Assembly (NCBI GenBank): GCA_938008555.1
Contig: CALLKE010000025.1
Location: 1 to 17,649, forward strand
Direction of reading: 5' to 3'
Origin: an uncultured Pedobacter sp.
Lineage (GTDB): Bacteria > Bacteroidota > Bacteroidia > Sphingobacteriales > Sphingobacteriaceae
DNA length: 17,649 nucleotides
The position numbers and the translations under genes are program-made. How positions within the stretch are numbered: position 1 is the stretch's first letter; the number at the start of each line of letters is the position of its first letter. Under the pieces are notes generated by a model. It had not been told where the DNA came from, made no database searches, and worked only from the letters and a program-made list of their open reading frames with translations. Positions 6,461 to 13,953 of the stretch are shown one piece after another.

Positions 6461-6777
6461 TGAAAATTATTGTACAACCACGAAGAGCAGGGAAGACATA
6501 TAAATTAGTTGAATGGGTCAGACAAAGTGAAAAGCTATCTGACTATCCTTATTGGTCCAGAATCATGTTAGTATCAAATATGATGGAAGCAGAAAGAATT
6601 CGTAATTCATACGATCTTGATTACCATCAAGTATTTACTTTCGATGATTGGCAGCATAGATATTTTTCACCTACAACTGAAGTAGAAGTTGCCATTGATA
6701 ATGCAGAACTAATATTTACGCGTATGTTTAATAGTGACATTAGAATGATTAGTATGACAGGAGAAGAAAATGACTGA
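6460..6777 (+). CDS. small P-loop-like protein of unknown function
   Basis: The 105-residue protein opens with MKIIVQPRRAGKTYKLVEW. Residues 7-13 (PRRAGKT) look like a Walker A loop after a short beta strand, as at the N-terminus of small P-loop NTPases and helicase-like proteins, although the first Gly of GxxxxGKT is Pro here. The later VAIDNAELIF (around residues 77-86) fits a strand carrying a Walker B-like acidic residue. At this size it can only be a minimal or truncated NTPase fold. Its ATG overlaps the polymerase stop (TAATG) and its end overlaps the ligase start by 8 bases, which fits a replication-accessory role. The function is not known to me. Confidence 0.72.
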   Translation: MKIIVQPRRAGKTYKLVEWVRQSEKLSDYPYWSRIMLVSNMMEAERIRNSYDLDYHQVFTFDDWQHRYFSPTTEVEVAIDNAELIFTRMFNSDIRMISMTGEEND

Positions 6778-7759
6778 CTTTATTCCTCCTATGCTAGCAA
6801 AAGCAATTAAGCTAGATGAATTAGGCAAGAAGCGTTGGGATGATTACATTATTGAACCAAAGCATGATGGCATGCGAGCAATCGCTATTCATGATTTACA
6901 AAATAATGTACGTTTCTATGGACGCTCAGGAATTGAATATACTGCGCATGTGCCTCATTTAGTTAACCTGCTTAAACAATGCACTCCGCCCGGAACAGTA
7001 ATTGATGGCGAACTAGCTATCATCAGTTCTACAATTCATTGGGACTACAATATTCCTGTGGTCAACTTTAATAAGACAATGCGCATTATGGGAGGTCTTG
7101 CTCCTCGTGCTATTCAAATGCAACAAGATTCGCAATTTCTTAGTTTCATTGTTTGGGATGCTATATGGTATGCAGGAACGAATCTAGTAAGTGCTTCTTG
7201 GATAATCAGGCGCTCTTATATTGAAAAAATGGGATTGGGGATGAATCGCACGCCTCATTTGGTTATTAACCCTTATTGGCATGCAGATAATTACTTTGAG
7301 GGTATTGAAGGCGCCTTTAATGATCTAGTCTCATTAAATGTCGAAGGTATTATTCTCAAGAACAAATTGTCACTTTACCTTCCAAACGGACGCCGCGCTA
7401 ATACTTGGTATAAATTAAAGCTAGAAAAGACCTTCGATGTTGTAGTTATGGGCGCAACTAAAGGCCAAGGTAAGTACAAAGACATGATTGGTGCGCTAGA
7501 ATTTGGTGCTTATGATACAAATGGCGAATTGGTATATGTAGGTAAATGTTCTGGTATGACCGATGAAGAACGTCAAATGTGGACTAAGTATTTATTTGAC
7601 AATGAAAATTCAACTGTTGCTGAAGTCATTGAAGTCAAATCAAATGATCTAGTTGGTTCAGGTAAGTTCCGAACTCCTCGTCATCCTCAATATGTTCGAC
7701 TACGTAATGACAAGAAACCATTTGACTGTAAGTTAGATCAATTTTTGGTAGAAGATTAG
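6770..7759 (+). CDS. ATP-dependent DNA ligase
   Basis: The enzyme seals nicks in DNA through an enzyme-AMP intermediate, for example at Okazaki fragments or repair sites. The 329-residue protein has the nucleotidyltransferase motifs in order: EPKHDGMR with nucleophile Lys31, YGRSG (50-54), DGELAI (79-84), FIVWDAIW (126-133), VEGIILKN (191-198) and TWYKLK (212-217). An OB-fold-like C-terminal half follows, containing TFDVVVMGATKGQGKYK and a late FRTPRHPQYVRLRNDK. Small size and lack of added domains match compact phage ligases. The ATG overlaps the preceding stop. The product ends this operon, with the next promoter directly downstream. Confidence 0.95.
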   Translation: MTDFIPPMLAKAIKLDELGKKRWDDYIIEPKHDGMRAIAIHDLQNNVRFYGRSGIEYTAHVPHLVNLLKQCTPPGTVIDGELAIISSTIHWDYNIPVVNFNKTMRIMGGLAPRAIQMQQDSQFLSFIVWDAIWYAGTNLVSASWIIRRSYIEKMGLGMNRTPHLVINPYWHADNYFEGIEGAFNDLVSLNVEGIILKNKLSLYLPNGRRANTWYKLKLEKTFDVVVMGATKGQGKYKDMIGALEFGAYDTNGELVYVGKCSGMTDEERQMWTKYLFDNENSTVAEVIEVKSNDLVGSGKFRTPRHPQYVRLRNDKKPFDCKLDQFLVED

Positions 7760-7764
7760 CACTC

Positions 7765-7793
7765 TTGTAAGTCATTAGTTTATAGATTATAAT
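7765..7793 (+). promoter_or_regulatory. sigma70-type promoter, copy 2
   Basis: TTGTAA (7765-7770), a 17-bp spacer and TATAAT (7788-7793) repeat the layout of the promoter at 2683-2711, including GCACTCTTG at the -35 side and TATAATTA at -10. Transcription would start near 7800, leaving a leader of about 25 bases with AGAAAGG before the ATG at 7825. It sits in the intergenic gap after the ligase gene and should drive the HNH-like and RuvC-like genes. Confidence 0.8.
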
Positions 7794-7824
7794 TAAGATA
7801 AAGAATTATTCAGAAAGGCTTGAA

Positions 7825-8151
7825 ATGGGACGAGGCAAAGCAGCTAAAGTAGGTGATACTCGTGTTGCAAACAATGGATATCATTATACCAAGACAGAGA
7901 ACGGTTGGACTCTTACTCACTGGCTTACAGCAGAAAAAGTTTTAGGTAGGCCAATTGATCCACTTAAAGAACAAGTAAGATTCAAAGAACCACGATTTAA
8001 GAACAGTCCTTATGATGAGAATGGGTTTACTGTCATTCCTAAAAGAGGACGTACAAGCCGAAATCGTCTGGCACATCTAAAAGCAAAGCGTGACGAAATC
8101 AATGCAGAGATTTTGCATCTTGAGCATCAACTTAGAATTGAGGAATCTTAG
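7825..8151 (+). CDS. degenerate HNH-fold protein, probably DNA-binding and non-catalytic
   Basis: The 108-residue protein begins like small phage HNH nucleases: VANNGYHYTKTENGWTLTHW (14-33), then LTAEKVLGRPIDPLKEQVRF (34-53). In active relatives this last stretch leads into a His-His/Asp and Asn-rich metal site. Here the equivalent reads VRFKEPRFKNSPYDENGFTVI, with no histidine or conventional HNH residues, so cleavage looks unlikely. Residues ~79-106 form a charged coiled coil that could dimerise the protein. A role in binding DNA or in regulation is inferred. It has its own promoter and a ribosome binding site (AGAAAGG). The relation to HNH proteins is by pattern only. Confidence 0.72.
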   Translation: MGRGKAAKVGDTRVANNGYHYTKTENGWTLTHWLTAEKVLGRPIDPLKEQVRFKEPRFKNSPYDENGFTVIPKRGRTSRNRLAHLKAKRDEINAEILHLEHQLRIEES

Positions 8152-8305
8152 TCTATACTCTATCTAAGCTATTTAGACTTTAGTTAGACAAGAGACTAGA
8201 GCTTCATCGAGTAAATCATCGCTAAGATATCTAATCGCGATCTAACTAGTCAAATTAATACAGGCAACACGGAACTTAAAGTATAGAAGACCACAGGAGG
8301 ATAAT
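8152..8305 (+). other. intergenic region with clustered short palindromes
   Basis: No ORF with a ribosome binding site and no clear promoter is visible in these 154 bases, apart from the AGGAGG site just before the RuvC-like gene. The hexamer ATCTAA occurs at 8162, 8229 and 8240. Three palindromes lie almost end to end: AGATATCT (8226-8233), ATCGCGAT (8234-8241) and ACTAGT (8245-8250). TAGAC words also repeat near 8175-8190. This may be an operator or a structured leader, but it could be chance in AT-rich DNA. Confidence 0.35.
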
Positions 8306-8794
8306 ATGAAAGTAGTTGCACTTGATCCAGGAGGAACTACCGGCTGGGCTGTATATTGCGATGAAGTAGCAGAACGAGATGCTAAACGGGCTCACTCGCC
8401 GCAATTGTTTTTGCCTGGCTTTTATTGTGGCGAGTTCAGAAAATCTAATCACCATGAAGAGCTGTTTGATTGGCTAGCATTCGAACATACACATGATACT
8501 ACTGTAGTATGTGAGTCATTTGAGTTTCGTCAGAATCGTCAGCGAGACAATATCAACCTGATGAGCAAAGAATATATTGGCGTCACTAAACTATTTGGGC
8601 AAACACATGCTGTTCCTGTGGTCTTTCAAACTGCAGCGCTTGGCAAAGGTTTTGTTACGGATCAAAAGCTTAAAGCAATGAGCCTGTGGTCACCAGGTAA
8701 TAAGCACGCTATGGATGCTATGAGACATTTGGTTTACTTTTTGATCAATAAAAAGGGTCGAACTGATTTAGTAACTCTCTGGCAAAACCTGTAA
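8306..8794 (+). CDS. RuvC-like Holliday junction resolvase
   Basis: This 162-residue RNase H-fold endonuclease should cut four-way junctions formed during replication, recombination or packaging. The acidic metal-binding residues are in the RuvC order: Asp7 in VALDPGGTTGW, Glu70 in VVCESFEF, and Asp137 in the C-terminal helix KHAMDAMRHLVYFL, where His134 and His141 also fit. Length is close to bacterial RuvC. The start has AGGAGG 6 to 7 bases upstream. It is the last + strand gene, and its stop lies six bases before the hairpin at 8801. It probably shares the promoter at 7765-7793 with the HNH-like gene, across a 154-base leader. Confidence 0.88.
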   Translation: MKVVALDPGGTTGWAVYCDEVAERDAKRAHSPQLFLPGFYCGEFRKSNHHEELFDWLAFEHTHDTTVVCESFEFRQNRQRDNINLMSKEYIGVTKLFGQTHAVPVVFQTAALGKGFVTDQKLKAMSLWSPGNKHAMDAMRHLVYFLINKKGRTDLVTLWQNL

Positions 8795-8800
8795 ACAGAG

Positions 8801-8841
8801 TACTAGCCCGATACCGAGGGAGGTTAGGTATCGGGCTAGTA
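8801..8841. terminator. convergent-gene hairpin, putative bidirectional terminator
   Basis: TACTAGCCCGATACC (8801-8815) is perfectly complementary to GGTATCGGGCTAGTA (8827-8841), giving a 15-bp stem with an 11-base loop. It lies between the RuvC-like stop on the + strand and the holin stop on the - strand. Neither side is followed by a T-run, so it is not a classical intrinsic terminator. Placement still points to transcript ending or 3'-end protection for both blocks. Confidence 0.7.
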
Positions 8842-8843
8842 GT

Positions 8844-9098
8844 CTACTCAGTTGGATATGAACTAACACCAATCAATGACGCAGTAGGTTCTTCCGATGG
8901 ACTTGTCAAGTTTTTCAACAAACCTTTCAGAGCACTAAGAATGAATGGAATTACCACAATCTTCCACATCTGATCCTTGGTAAAGCCGTCATCCACTGTG
9001 AAGATGGTAATAAGGCCGTATATTAAGGTAGTACCTACACGCTCGGCCCAGTCTCCCCAGAAATGCTTACTCCACTTCTTCATCATCTTTTCGGTCAT
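8844..9098 (-). CDS. holin, r1t-like, two membrane segments
   Basis: Holins open the cytoplasmic membrane at the end of infection so that endolysin reaches the cell wall. The 84-residue product has a charged amphipathic start (MTEKMMKKWSKHFWGDWAERV) and two hydrophobic segments, around residues 21-35 and 44-60. The polar tail KNLTSPSEEPTASLIGVSS resembles the end of r1t-type holins, as does the WAER motif. The ATG at 9098 was chosen because AAGGAGA lies 7 bases upstream. A longer reading from a TTG at 9128 has no ribosome binding site. It is the last gene of the tail block, and no endolysin is present in the window. Confidence 0.82.
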   Translation of the reverse strand: MTEKMMKKWSKHFWGDWAERVGTTLIYGLITIFTVDDGFTKDQMWKIVVIPFILSALKGLLKNLTSPSEEPTASLIGVSSYPTE

Positions 9099-9135
9099 CA
9101 ATTTCTCCTTCCATTTCAAATAAGGCAATATCTAT

Positions 9136-9149
9136 TTCGCTATAGCGAA
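9136..9149. repeat. 14-bp perfect palindrome upstream of the holin gene
   Basis: TTCGCTATAGCGAA is its own reverse complement and lies 37 bases upstream of the holin start codon, overlapping the stop of the possible 32-residue ORF. It could be a protein-binding operator or a small hairpin that affects holin expression. Function is unknown. Confidence 0.4.
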
Positions 9150-9238
9150 TTTTCGCATTTATTAACAAGTGTAGTTGCCTTCTCTAATAATACAGGACTA
9201 GTTGTTAATTTACTCAATTCTTGTAACATTCCAATCAT
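9140..9238 (-). CDS. possible 32-aa ORF between tail protein and holin
   Basis: Three bases after the tail protein stop, an ATG opens a 32-codon ORF that reads toward the holin and ends inside the palindrome at 9136-9149. The second in-frame ATG, at 9229, has AAGGA nine bases upstream and is the better start, giving a 29-residue product. The product, MLQELSKLTTSPVLLEKATT and nine more residues, could form an amphipathic helix. It has no match I recognise. Placement and spacing support it, but it is too short to be sure. Confidence 0.4.
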   Translation of the reverse strand: MIGMLQELSKLTTSPVLLEKATTLVNKCENSL

Positions 9239-9241
9239 TCC

Positions 9242-12070
9242 TTATTTAATGATGCGATAATACATACGACCATTAGCTGGACGAACGTTATATGTAGTAG
9301 CTACAGATGTAAGAACACGTAAGTTGAAAGTATGTGGTCCTGCTGCAGCAATTGTTACAATTCTATAAGAACCTACAGTTGTTCGGAAACCTGCAGTCGG
9401 AGAAGACCATACAGTAGCAACTGTATCGATATCTCCATCAATATCAAGCTCCATCTGAAAGGTACCATTAGTACCGTTCGGTTTTCCCACATCAATATAA
9501 CCAAAAAGTTCAACTACCTGATTAGCTCGTGTTGTTGTAATTGTCAAACCTGATCCTTGAGCTGTCCATGTAGTTGGTACGTTGTTTGTACCAGTTCCTA
9601 GACCGTTTACAACCCCATATGTAGTAACATTTGTATTGCCTGAGGAATCTGAGTAAATTGATCCAAATCGGCCTGAACCGTCGCCCTTAAATTGTGTATA
9701 AGGGTTACTACTGCCATCAATAGCTTCTGATCTTAAATCACCTGGCGTAATACCTGAGACACCGGCAAAGCCATTTACAGTTGGCGCATTTGATCCAGAT
9801 AAAGTAAGTGTTTCATAGTTTGCGACCTTGATACCTAAACCAGGATCAGTTTGTCTCCACAACTGACTATTAGAAGATCCAGCAGTTCCACAATAGAAAC
9901 GAACTGAGTCTGGCATATCTGTTCCACTAGGGAAACTAGCAGGCGCTGTAATATTTAGCCAAGCACGTTTCTTGACACTCAAGTTTGTAATTACTGTACT
10001 AATTGGTGTTTCGTGTGTCGTGCCAGTTGCATCATATAGAGTCCAACCAACATAAGTAGTTGTATCAGCTTTGACGTTTGAAAATTGAATTACTTTCAAA
10101 TTGCTATCTAATGTTTGCGACCAAAAGCGTGTACCATCATAAACAATACCTTTACATCCAGAAGGTACTGAAAATGAGTTAGCAGCTTCAAGCGCATTGC
10201 TGTTAATACAAGTAGCTGTGTTAATTGAAGAGCTTCCATCGGTAGACCCAGTAAGCATCCAGAAACGTTCAGTACCTGCTGCTAAGTCAGCATCACCAAA
10301 ATATAAGCCTCTGCCTAGGCCTCGGTAACCTAGACCTGTGATATTTACTTGAGAAATAGCTGCTAAAGTAGTTGCATCTCTTTTATACAAAGTGTAATAG
10401 GGGGAAGTACTGTTTTGAGCTGTCACAATACAAATATTTGTGCCATCAGTTCCTAAAGCTAAGCTATTTTGCGCAATAAATAAAAAGGTTGTTGATGCTG
10501 CTACATAAGCAAGAGTAGTTGCATCAAACTTACTGATATACCAAGTAAGTATATTACCATGCAAAACATAAAGAGTTGAACCAATTCTAGTAATATCCAG
10601 AACAACTTGGGAATTTGCTAGTACAGTAGATGTGCCAGAAGTTAATGCTCCAGTAGACTTAGTGTAGCGCTTAATATATGTACTACCATCTGATACCTTC
10701 TTTGCTACACAATACCAAGAAAGGTTATCTGCCGAGTTGACAAACCCGTTATTGTCACCAATTGTATTTTCTGCGCCAGAGGGCTGCGTTGCTAATCCTG
10801 CAATTGAAGCTACAGTTGCACCATTTTTAGGAGCACTAACACCTTGCATTAATGTCATAGTTCCAGCAATGACATTGTTACTTCCATTTAGTGTCATACC
10901 ACCATTAACTACTAGATCAGAAGTACGCAACTTAGATTGGATAGTTGCCTCTGATCCATCTGAAGGGAATTGAATAATTCCTCCACCAGTTAAGGTAATT
11001 AAGATACCTTGCCCTGGACTAATCGAAATATTACTACCAATATTTAATGTGCCAATAAGTGCAACCACTGCTAATAGATTTCCTGCAGTAATCTTATCAG
11101 CGGTAATACTATCTACCTGGTTCGTTCCAACTAAACCTAATTGACCTGTGGTCTGGTTAGAAGCAGAAGCCGCACCATCATTATCTTTCGCAACTAACTT
11201 AATATAATAAGTAGTACCTTCAACTAGTGGTGTACCATTAGGTAATGTAGAAATAAGAGCCATAGTTCCTACAGTCTGTTGTGAGAAAGTAGAACCAGAA
11301 GGAGTAAATCCAGTAGTTGTTGAAATATGTACTTCATAAGTAACTGCATCAACATTAGGAACTTTATTCCACATAACAATTAAAGATTTAATTAATCCAG
11401 TAATTGTAGGATCAGGAGAATAACTAGGAGCTAATCCATCAGTAGTAGGAACAATGAAATTAGGAGTCACACTAACAGTTTCCCAAGCAATTCCATTCCA
11501 GCGATAGAAACGGAAATTATCATCAGAGTCTAGCCAATAGTTACCAATAGCAGCACCAGCAGGGGGAGAAGTTTTTACATAAATATAAGAAGGAAAAACT
11601 AATGCCTGTAGAGCAATAATTAATTTAGTATCAGTAATTGAAATCCAGGCAGAGCCACTCCATTGCTTATAAGTCGCGACAGTTGTATCATACCAAATAT
11701 CATAATACCCACCAGGACCGGGTGCTGAAGACTGAGACCACAGGTTGATACGTTCTCGTGCTTCGTTACGCGCGACGATGCCTGGACCAATAACACGAAT
11801 GTCGTTGTAGCCTAAACTATAAGGATAGTCACCGCTCCACCAAATAGCACCATCCCACCATTGAAGAGCACCAGTAGTTGTATTTAGCCAAACACTTCCA
11901 ACATCAGTACTTTTGTTTAGGCCTAAAGGAGCAGTTGCTTGTCTGTATGTAGTACTAGTAGAAAGTGTATTGTTGTTCATCTCAATTGTTGGAGAACCAA
12001 CTAATGCACTACGCTCTAAGATTTCTAAGCGACTTTGAAGACCTTTAATTACTTCCAATAAATCAGCCAT
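9242..12070 (-). CDS. modular minor tail / receptor-binding protein
   Basis: This 942-residue protein is probably exposed at the tail tip and contacts the host surface. It starts with a short coiled coil (residues 3-20, LLEVIKGLQSRLEILERS). Three Trp-rich repeats follow near 58-78, 122-142 and 175-197, each with the pattern W-x-(N/D)...Y/W-x-W-x-G-x-A-W. A fibronectin type III-like domain spans ~208-310, ending in GTTYYIKLVAKDNDGA. A linker with SITADKITAGNLLA, common in tail tip proteins, leads to a long beta-rich region resembling a propeller. The last ~140 residues look like a jelly-roll head domain. There are almost no cysteines. AAGGAA inside the end of the preceding gene serves as ribosome binding site. 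Sugar or receptor binding is inferred from the architecture. Confidence 0.83.
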   Translation of the reverse strand: MADLLEVIKGLQSRLEILERSALVGSPTIEMNNNTLSTSTTYRQATAPLGLNKSTDVGSVWLNTTTGALQWWDGAIWWSGDYPYSLGYNDIRVIGPGIVARNEARERINLWSQSSAPGPGGYYDIWYDTTVATYKQWSGSAWISITDTKLIIALQALVFPSYIYVKTSPPAGAAIGNYWLDSDDNFRFYRWNGIAWETVSVTPNFIVPTTDGLAPSYSPDPTITGLIKSLIVMWNKVPNVDAVTYEVHISTTTGFTPSGSTFSQQTVGTMALISTLPNGTPLVEGTTYYIKLVAKDNDGAASASNQTTGQLGLVGTNQVDSITADKITAGNLLAVVALIGTLNIGSNISISPGQGILITLTGGGIIQFPSDGSEATIQSKLRTSDLVVNGGMTLNGSNNVIAGTMTLMQGVSAPKNGATVASIAGLATQPSGAENTIGDNNGFVNSADNLSWYCVAKKVSDGSTYIKRYTKSTGALTSGTSTVLANSQVVLDITRIGSTLYVLHGNILTWYISKFDATTLAYVAASTTFLFIAQNSLALGTDGTNICIVTAQNSTSPYYTLYKRDATTLAAISQVNITGLGYRGLGRGLYFGDADLAAGTERFWMLTGSTDGSSSINTATCINSNALEAANSFSVPSGCKGIVYDGTRFWSQTLDSNLKVIQFSNVKADTTTYVGWTLYDATGTTHETPISTVITNLSVKKRAWLNITAPASFPSGTDMPDSVRFYCGTAGSSNSQLWRQTDPGLGIKVANYETLTLSGSNAPTVNGFAGVSGITPGDLRSEAIDGSSNPYTQFKGDGSGRFGSIYSDSSGNTNVTTYGVVNGLGTGTNNVPTTWTAQGSGLTITTTRANQVVELFGYIDVGKPNGTNGTFQMELDIDGDIDTVATVWSSPTAGFRTTVGSYRIVTIAAAGPHTFNLRVLTSVATTYNVRPANGRMYYRIIK

Positions 12071-12073
12071 TAC

Positions 12074-13159
12074 TTATTCCTTATTTGATAGAACAATTTT
12101 TAATGATTCGGAAGAGTTTTCACTAGAGGGCGAAAACTCCCATCCTAACATTCTTCGAGTAGCGATGTTTCCTGTTGGGAAACGAACATCTTGAATTGCA
12201 ACAGTTAAAGGAGCACCTAATAAATTCCAACCAGAAAATGTAGTAATTGCATCAGGCTTCAATTCAAATGTTGGGTTATTAACGGGAATCGCATATGCGA
12301 GGGCATCTCTTCGTACTTTTGAATCTAGTAGTGTAGGATCTGCAATATTATTGTAGGAGGCAACTTTCCATAAGGAAGGATAACCAGCATTGATAGCAGT
12401 ACCATCAACAACGACTGCAGTTGGCGCCTTATTTCCAGCACCATAACCTCTACCAGCAAATCTAGTTGCGCCTTCTGATGTAGTTTCAGGCCACCAATAA
12501 TTTAATACAGTTCCAGGATAATCATAATATTGACCTGTTATGGAAGAGTTTAAAGTAGGATAACCAACAGTGACTACTTTATTCGGTCTATCTTGAGTTG
12601 CAGATGCTGTTACATTAATTGTATATTCAAAAGAATCAACAGCACCTAAAAGTTGATCAAGTGCTTCTTGATACATATGAAATTCATATCCTGGTAGTAA
12701 TACTGTTCTATTAATACCTGTACTTGGTAATGATGCATAAGTAAGGCCAATATTAGATTGTGTATCTTGTGCCTGCATATTATCAATGATATTTTTGAAT
12801 AATGCTACTTGCTCAACACCCTGTTGAATAATATTACTAGAGCATGCAACTCTATCGAAATATGATTCAAATGTTTGTGCAGTTAATTGAACTGTCTGAG
12901 CATTAGATTGATAAGTTCTCGACCAGATAATTCCGCCCCAAATAAGAACACCATCTCGTTCAATATATAAGGCAGTCTTAGCAGGAATTGTACAAGACAT
13001 CATTAAAGAGTCATTTGTAATGGTGCTTCCAAGTTTAAATGTGCCTGTAAAATTGCCTGCACCATTTATTTGTTTTGTAAAATAAATCCCATACAAATAG
13101 ATATCCCCTAGTACATTACCTGTTAAGAGATCTGCAGTGTAAAATCTATGAATAGCCAT
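12074..13159 (-). CDS. tail hub protein, ReqiPepy6 Gp37-like
   Basis: The 361-residue protein begins MAIHRFYTADLLTGNVLGDI, followed by LYGIYFTKQINGAGNFTGTF. This is the pattern of the Siphovirus ReqiPepy6 Gp37-like family, common in actinobacteriophages and thought to be related to the baseplate hub. KTALYIERDGVLIWGGIIW and QTVQLTAQTFESYFDRV continue the family signature. The ATG at 13159 was chosen because GGAGA lies about 7 bases upstream. A TTG at 13174 in the same frame would overlap the preceding gene and lacks a ribosome binding site. The gene lies two bases after the Dit-like gene and three bases before the minor tail protein, so all three are co-translated. In the virion it should join the tail tip to the distal proteins. 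Confidence 0.85.
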   Translation of the reverse strand: MAIHRFYTADLLTGNVLGDIYLYGIYFTKQINGAGNFTGTFKLGSTITNDSLMMSCTIPAKTALYIERDGVLIWGGIIWSRTYQSNAQTVQLTAQTFESYFDRVACSSNIIQQGVEQVALFKNIIDNMQAQDTQSNIGLTYASLPSTGINRTVLLPGYEFHMYQEALDQLLGAVDSFEYTINVTASATQDRPNKVVTVGYPTLNSSITGQYYDYPGTVLNYWWPETTSEGATRFAGRGYGAGNKAPTAVVVDGTAINAGYPSLWKVASYNNIADPTLLDSKVRRDALAYAIPVNNPTFELKPDAITTFSGWNLLGAPLTVAIQDVRFPTGNIATRRMLGWEFSPSSENSSESLKIVLSNKE

Positions 13160-13161
13160 TA

Positions 13162-13953
13162 TTATCTCCAACAAGATTGAGCAGTGACGACTAAGTTTCC
13201 AGTTCCTGCAGATGCTGCTAAACTAAAGGTATTCGTCGTATTTCCAAGAAAATACCAGTTACCAGAAGTAAAAGTCATTAAGTGCCTAACAGAAGTACCA
13301 TCACTCTTAATACAAGAACGCATAGCTAAATCAATATCCACATACTGACCTGCTGTCAAAGTAAGTGTAAATGTTATCACATTAGAACCAAATGTAATGA
13401 TAGGATTAGTAAGAGGACCATTTAATCTAAGATCAGCGGGAGCAGGTCTGTTACCAATTAGCACTACGTTACCATTTCCTGCAACTGCAATTGTTGCTGT
13501 AGTAACAGTAGAATCATAGATGCGAGGATCTTCACAAGCAATTTGTACTTGGAAAGGAATTTTGCCTAATCTTCTTTGTGCTTCTTTTTTATACCTAATA
13601 CCCAATGACTTGCCATAAACAAGTCTTGTCTGGCCCGTACCAAGGTTAAAGTAAAGAGGACTGTTAGTTAATTGCGGTCGAAAGTTGTATTTTAGAGAAT
13701 CCAAATATGTATCAACGTTAGAAGATGATGCATAAATAGTCCCTTCTAATGTAACAGTTCTAACACCTTCATATAATGCATCAACATAACCGCCATCGCG
13801 ACCGTCTTGATTTGAAATTGCTGAGTTATATGGAACATTATCTAATCCATCGATTGAAGTAATGTCACAAAAAGGAATAGAAGGCGAAGAGTTAAGCTTA
13901 ATGCCTGTATCTTCAAATTGATATTCTTCAAGCGCTAATGTAGGAACAGCCAT
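13162..13953 (-). CDS. distal tail protein (Dit-like)
   Basis: Dit proteins form the ring that ends the tail tube and carries the host-recognition proteins. The 263-residue product has the expected N-terminal half: YEGVRTVTLEGTIYA (about 61-75), SLKYNFRP, then GKSLGIRYKKEAQRRLGKIPFQVQIACEDPRIYD. The C-terminal half is beta-rich and Thr/Gly/Asn-rich, fitting the galectin-like or jelly-roll domain of siphovirus tail components. Position directly after the tape measure gene is where this gene is expected. Its ATG overlaps the tape measure stop (TAATG). The assignment rests on order and pattern rather than a diagnostic motif. Confidence 0.8.
   Translation of the reverse strand: MAVPTLALEEYQFEDTGIKLNSSPSIPFCDITSIDGLDNVPYNSAISNQDGRDGGYVDALYEGVRTVTLEGTIYASSSNVDTYLDSLKYNFRPQLTNSPLYFNLGTGQTRLVYGKSLGIRYKKEAQRRLGKIPFQVQIACEDPRIYDSTVTTATIAVAGNGNVVLIGNRPAPADLRLNGPLTNPIITFGSNVITFTLTLTAGQYVDIDLAMRSCIKSDGTSVRHLMTFTSGNWYFLGNTTNTFSLAASAGTGNLVVTAQSCWR

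Noticed and set aside
7756..7764. TTAGCACTC, the left half of a CIRCE heat-shock operator
   Set aside because: The matching GAGTGCTAA half is absent, and the first bases are the ligase stop codon. The shared part belongs to the repeated promoter motif.
8185..8216. Possible promoter (TAGACA ... TAAAT) before the RuvC-like gene
   Set aside because: The spacing and -10 match are poor, and it does not share the GCACTCTTG/TATAATTA features of the two convincing promoters.
9067..9114. 15-codon ORF overlapping the holin ribosome binding site in another frame
   Set aside because: It has no ribosome binding site of its own and is short enough to be chance. Its codons are mostly the holin ribosome binding site and start region.
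9099..9128. Longer holin form starting at TTG 9128, as a possible dual-start antiholin
   Set aside because: The extra ten residues are basic, as in some dual-start holins, but the codon is TTG with no ribosome binding site, while the ATG at 9098 has AAGGAGA. There is not enough support.
13160..13174. TTG start for the Gp37-like protein at 13174
   Set aside because: It would overlap the Dit-like gene, lacks a ribosome binding site and adds MLEII before the usual family start. The ATG at 13159 has GGAGA at proper distance.
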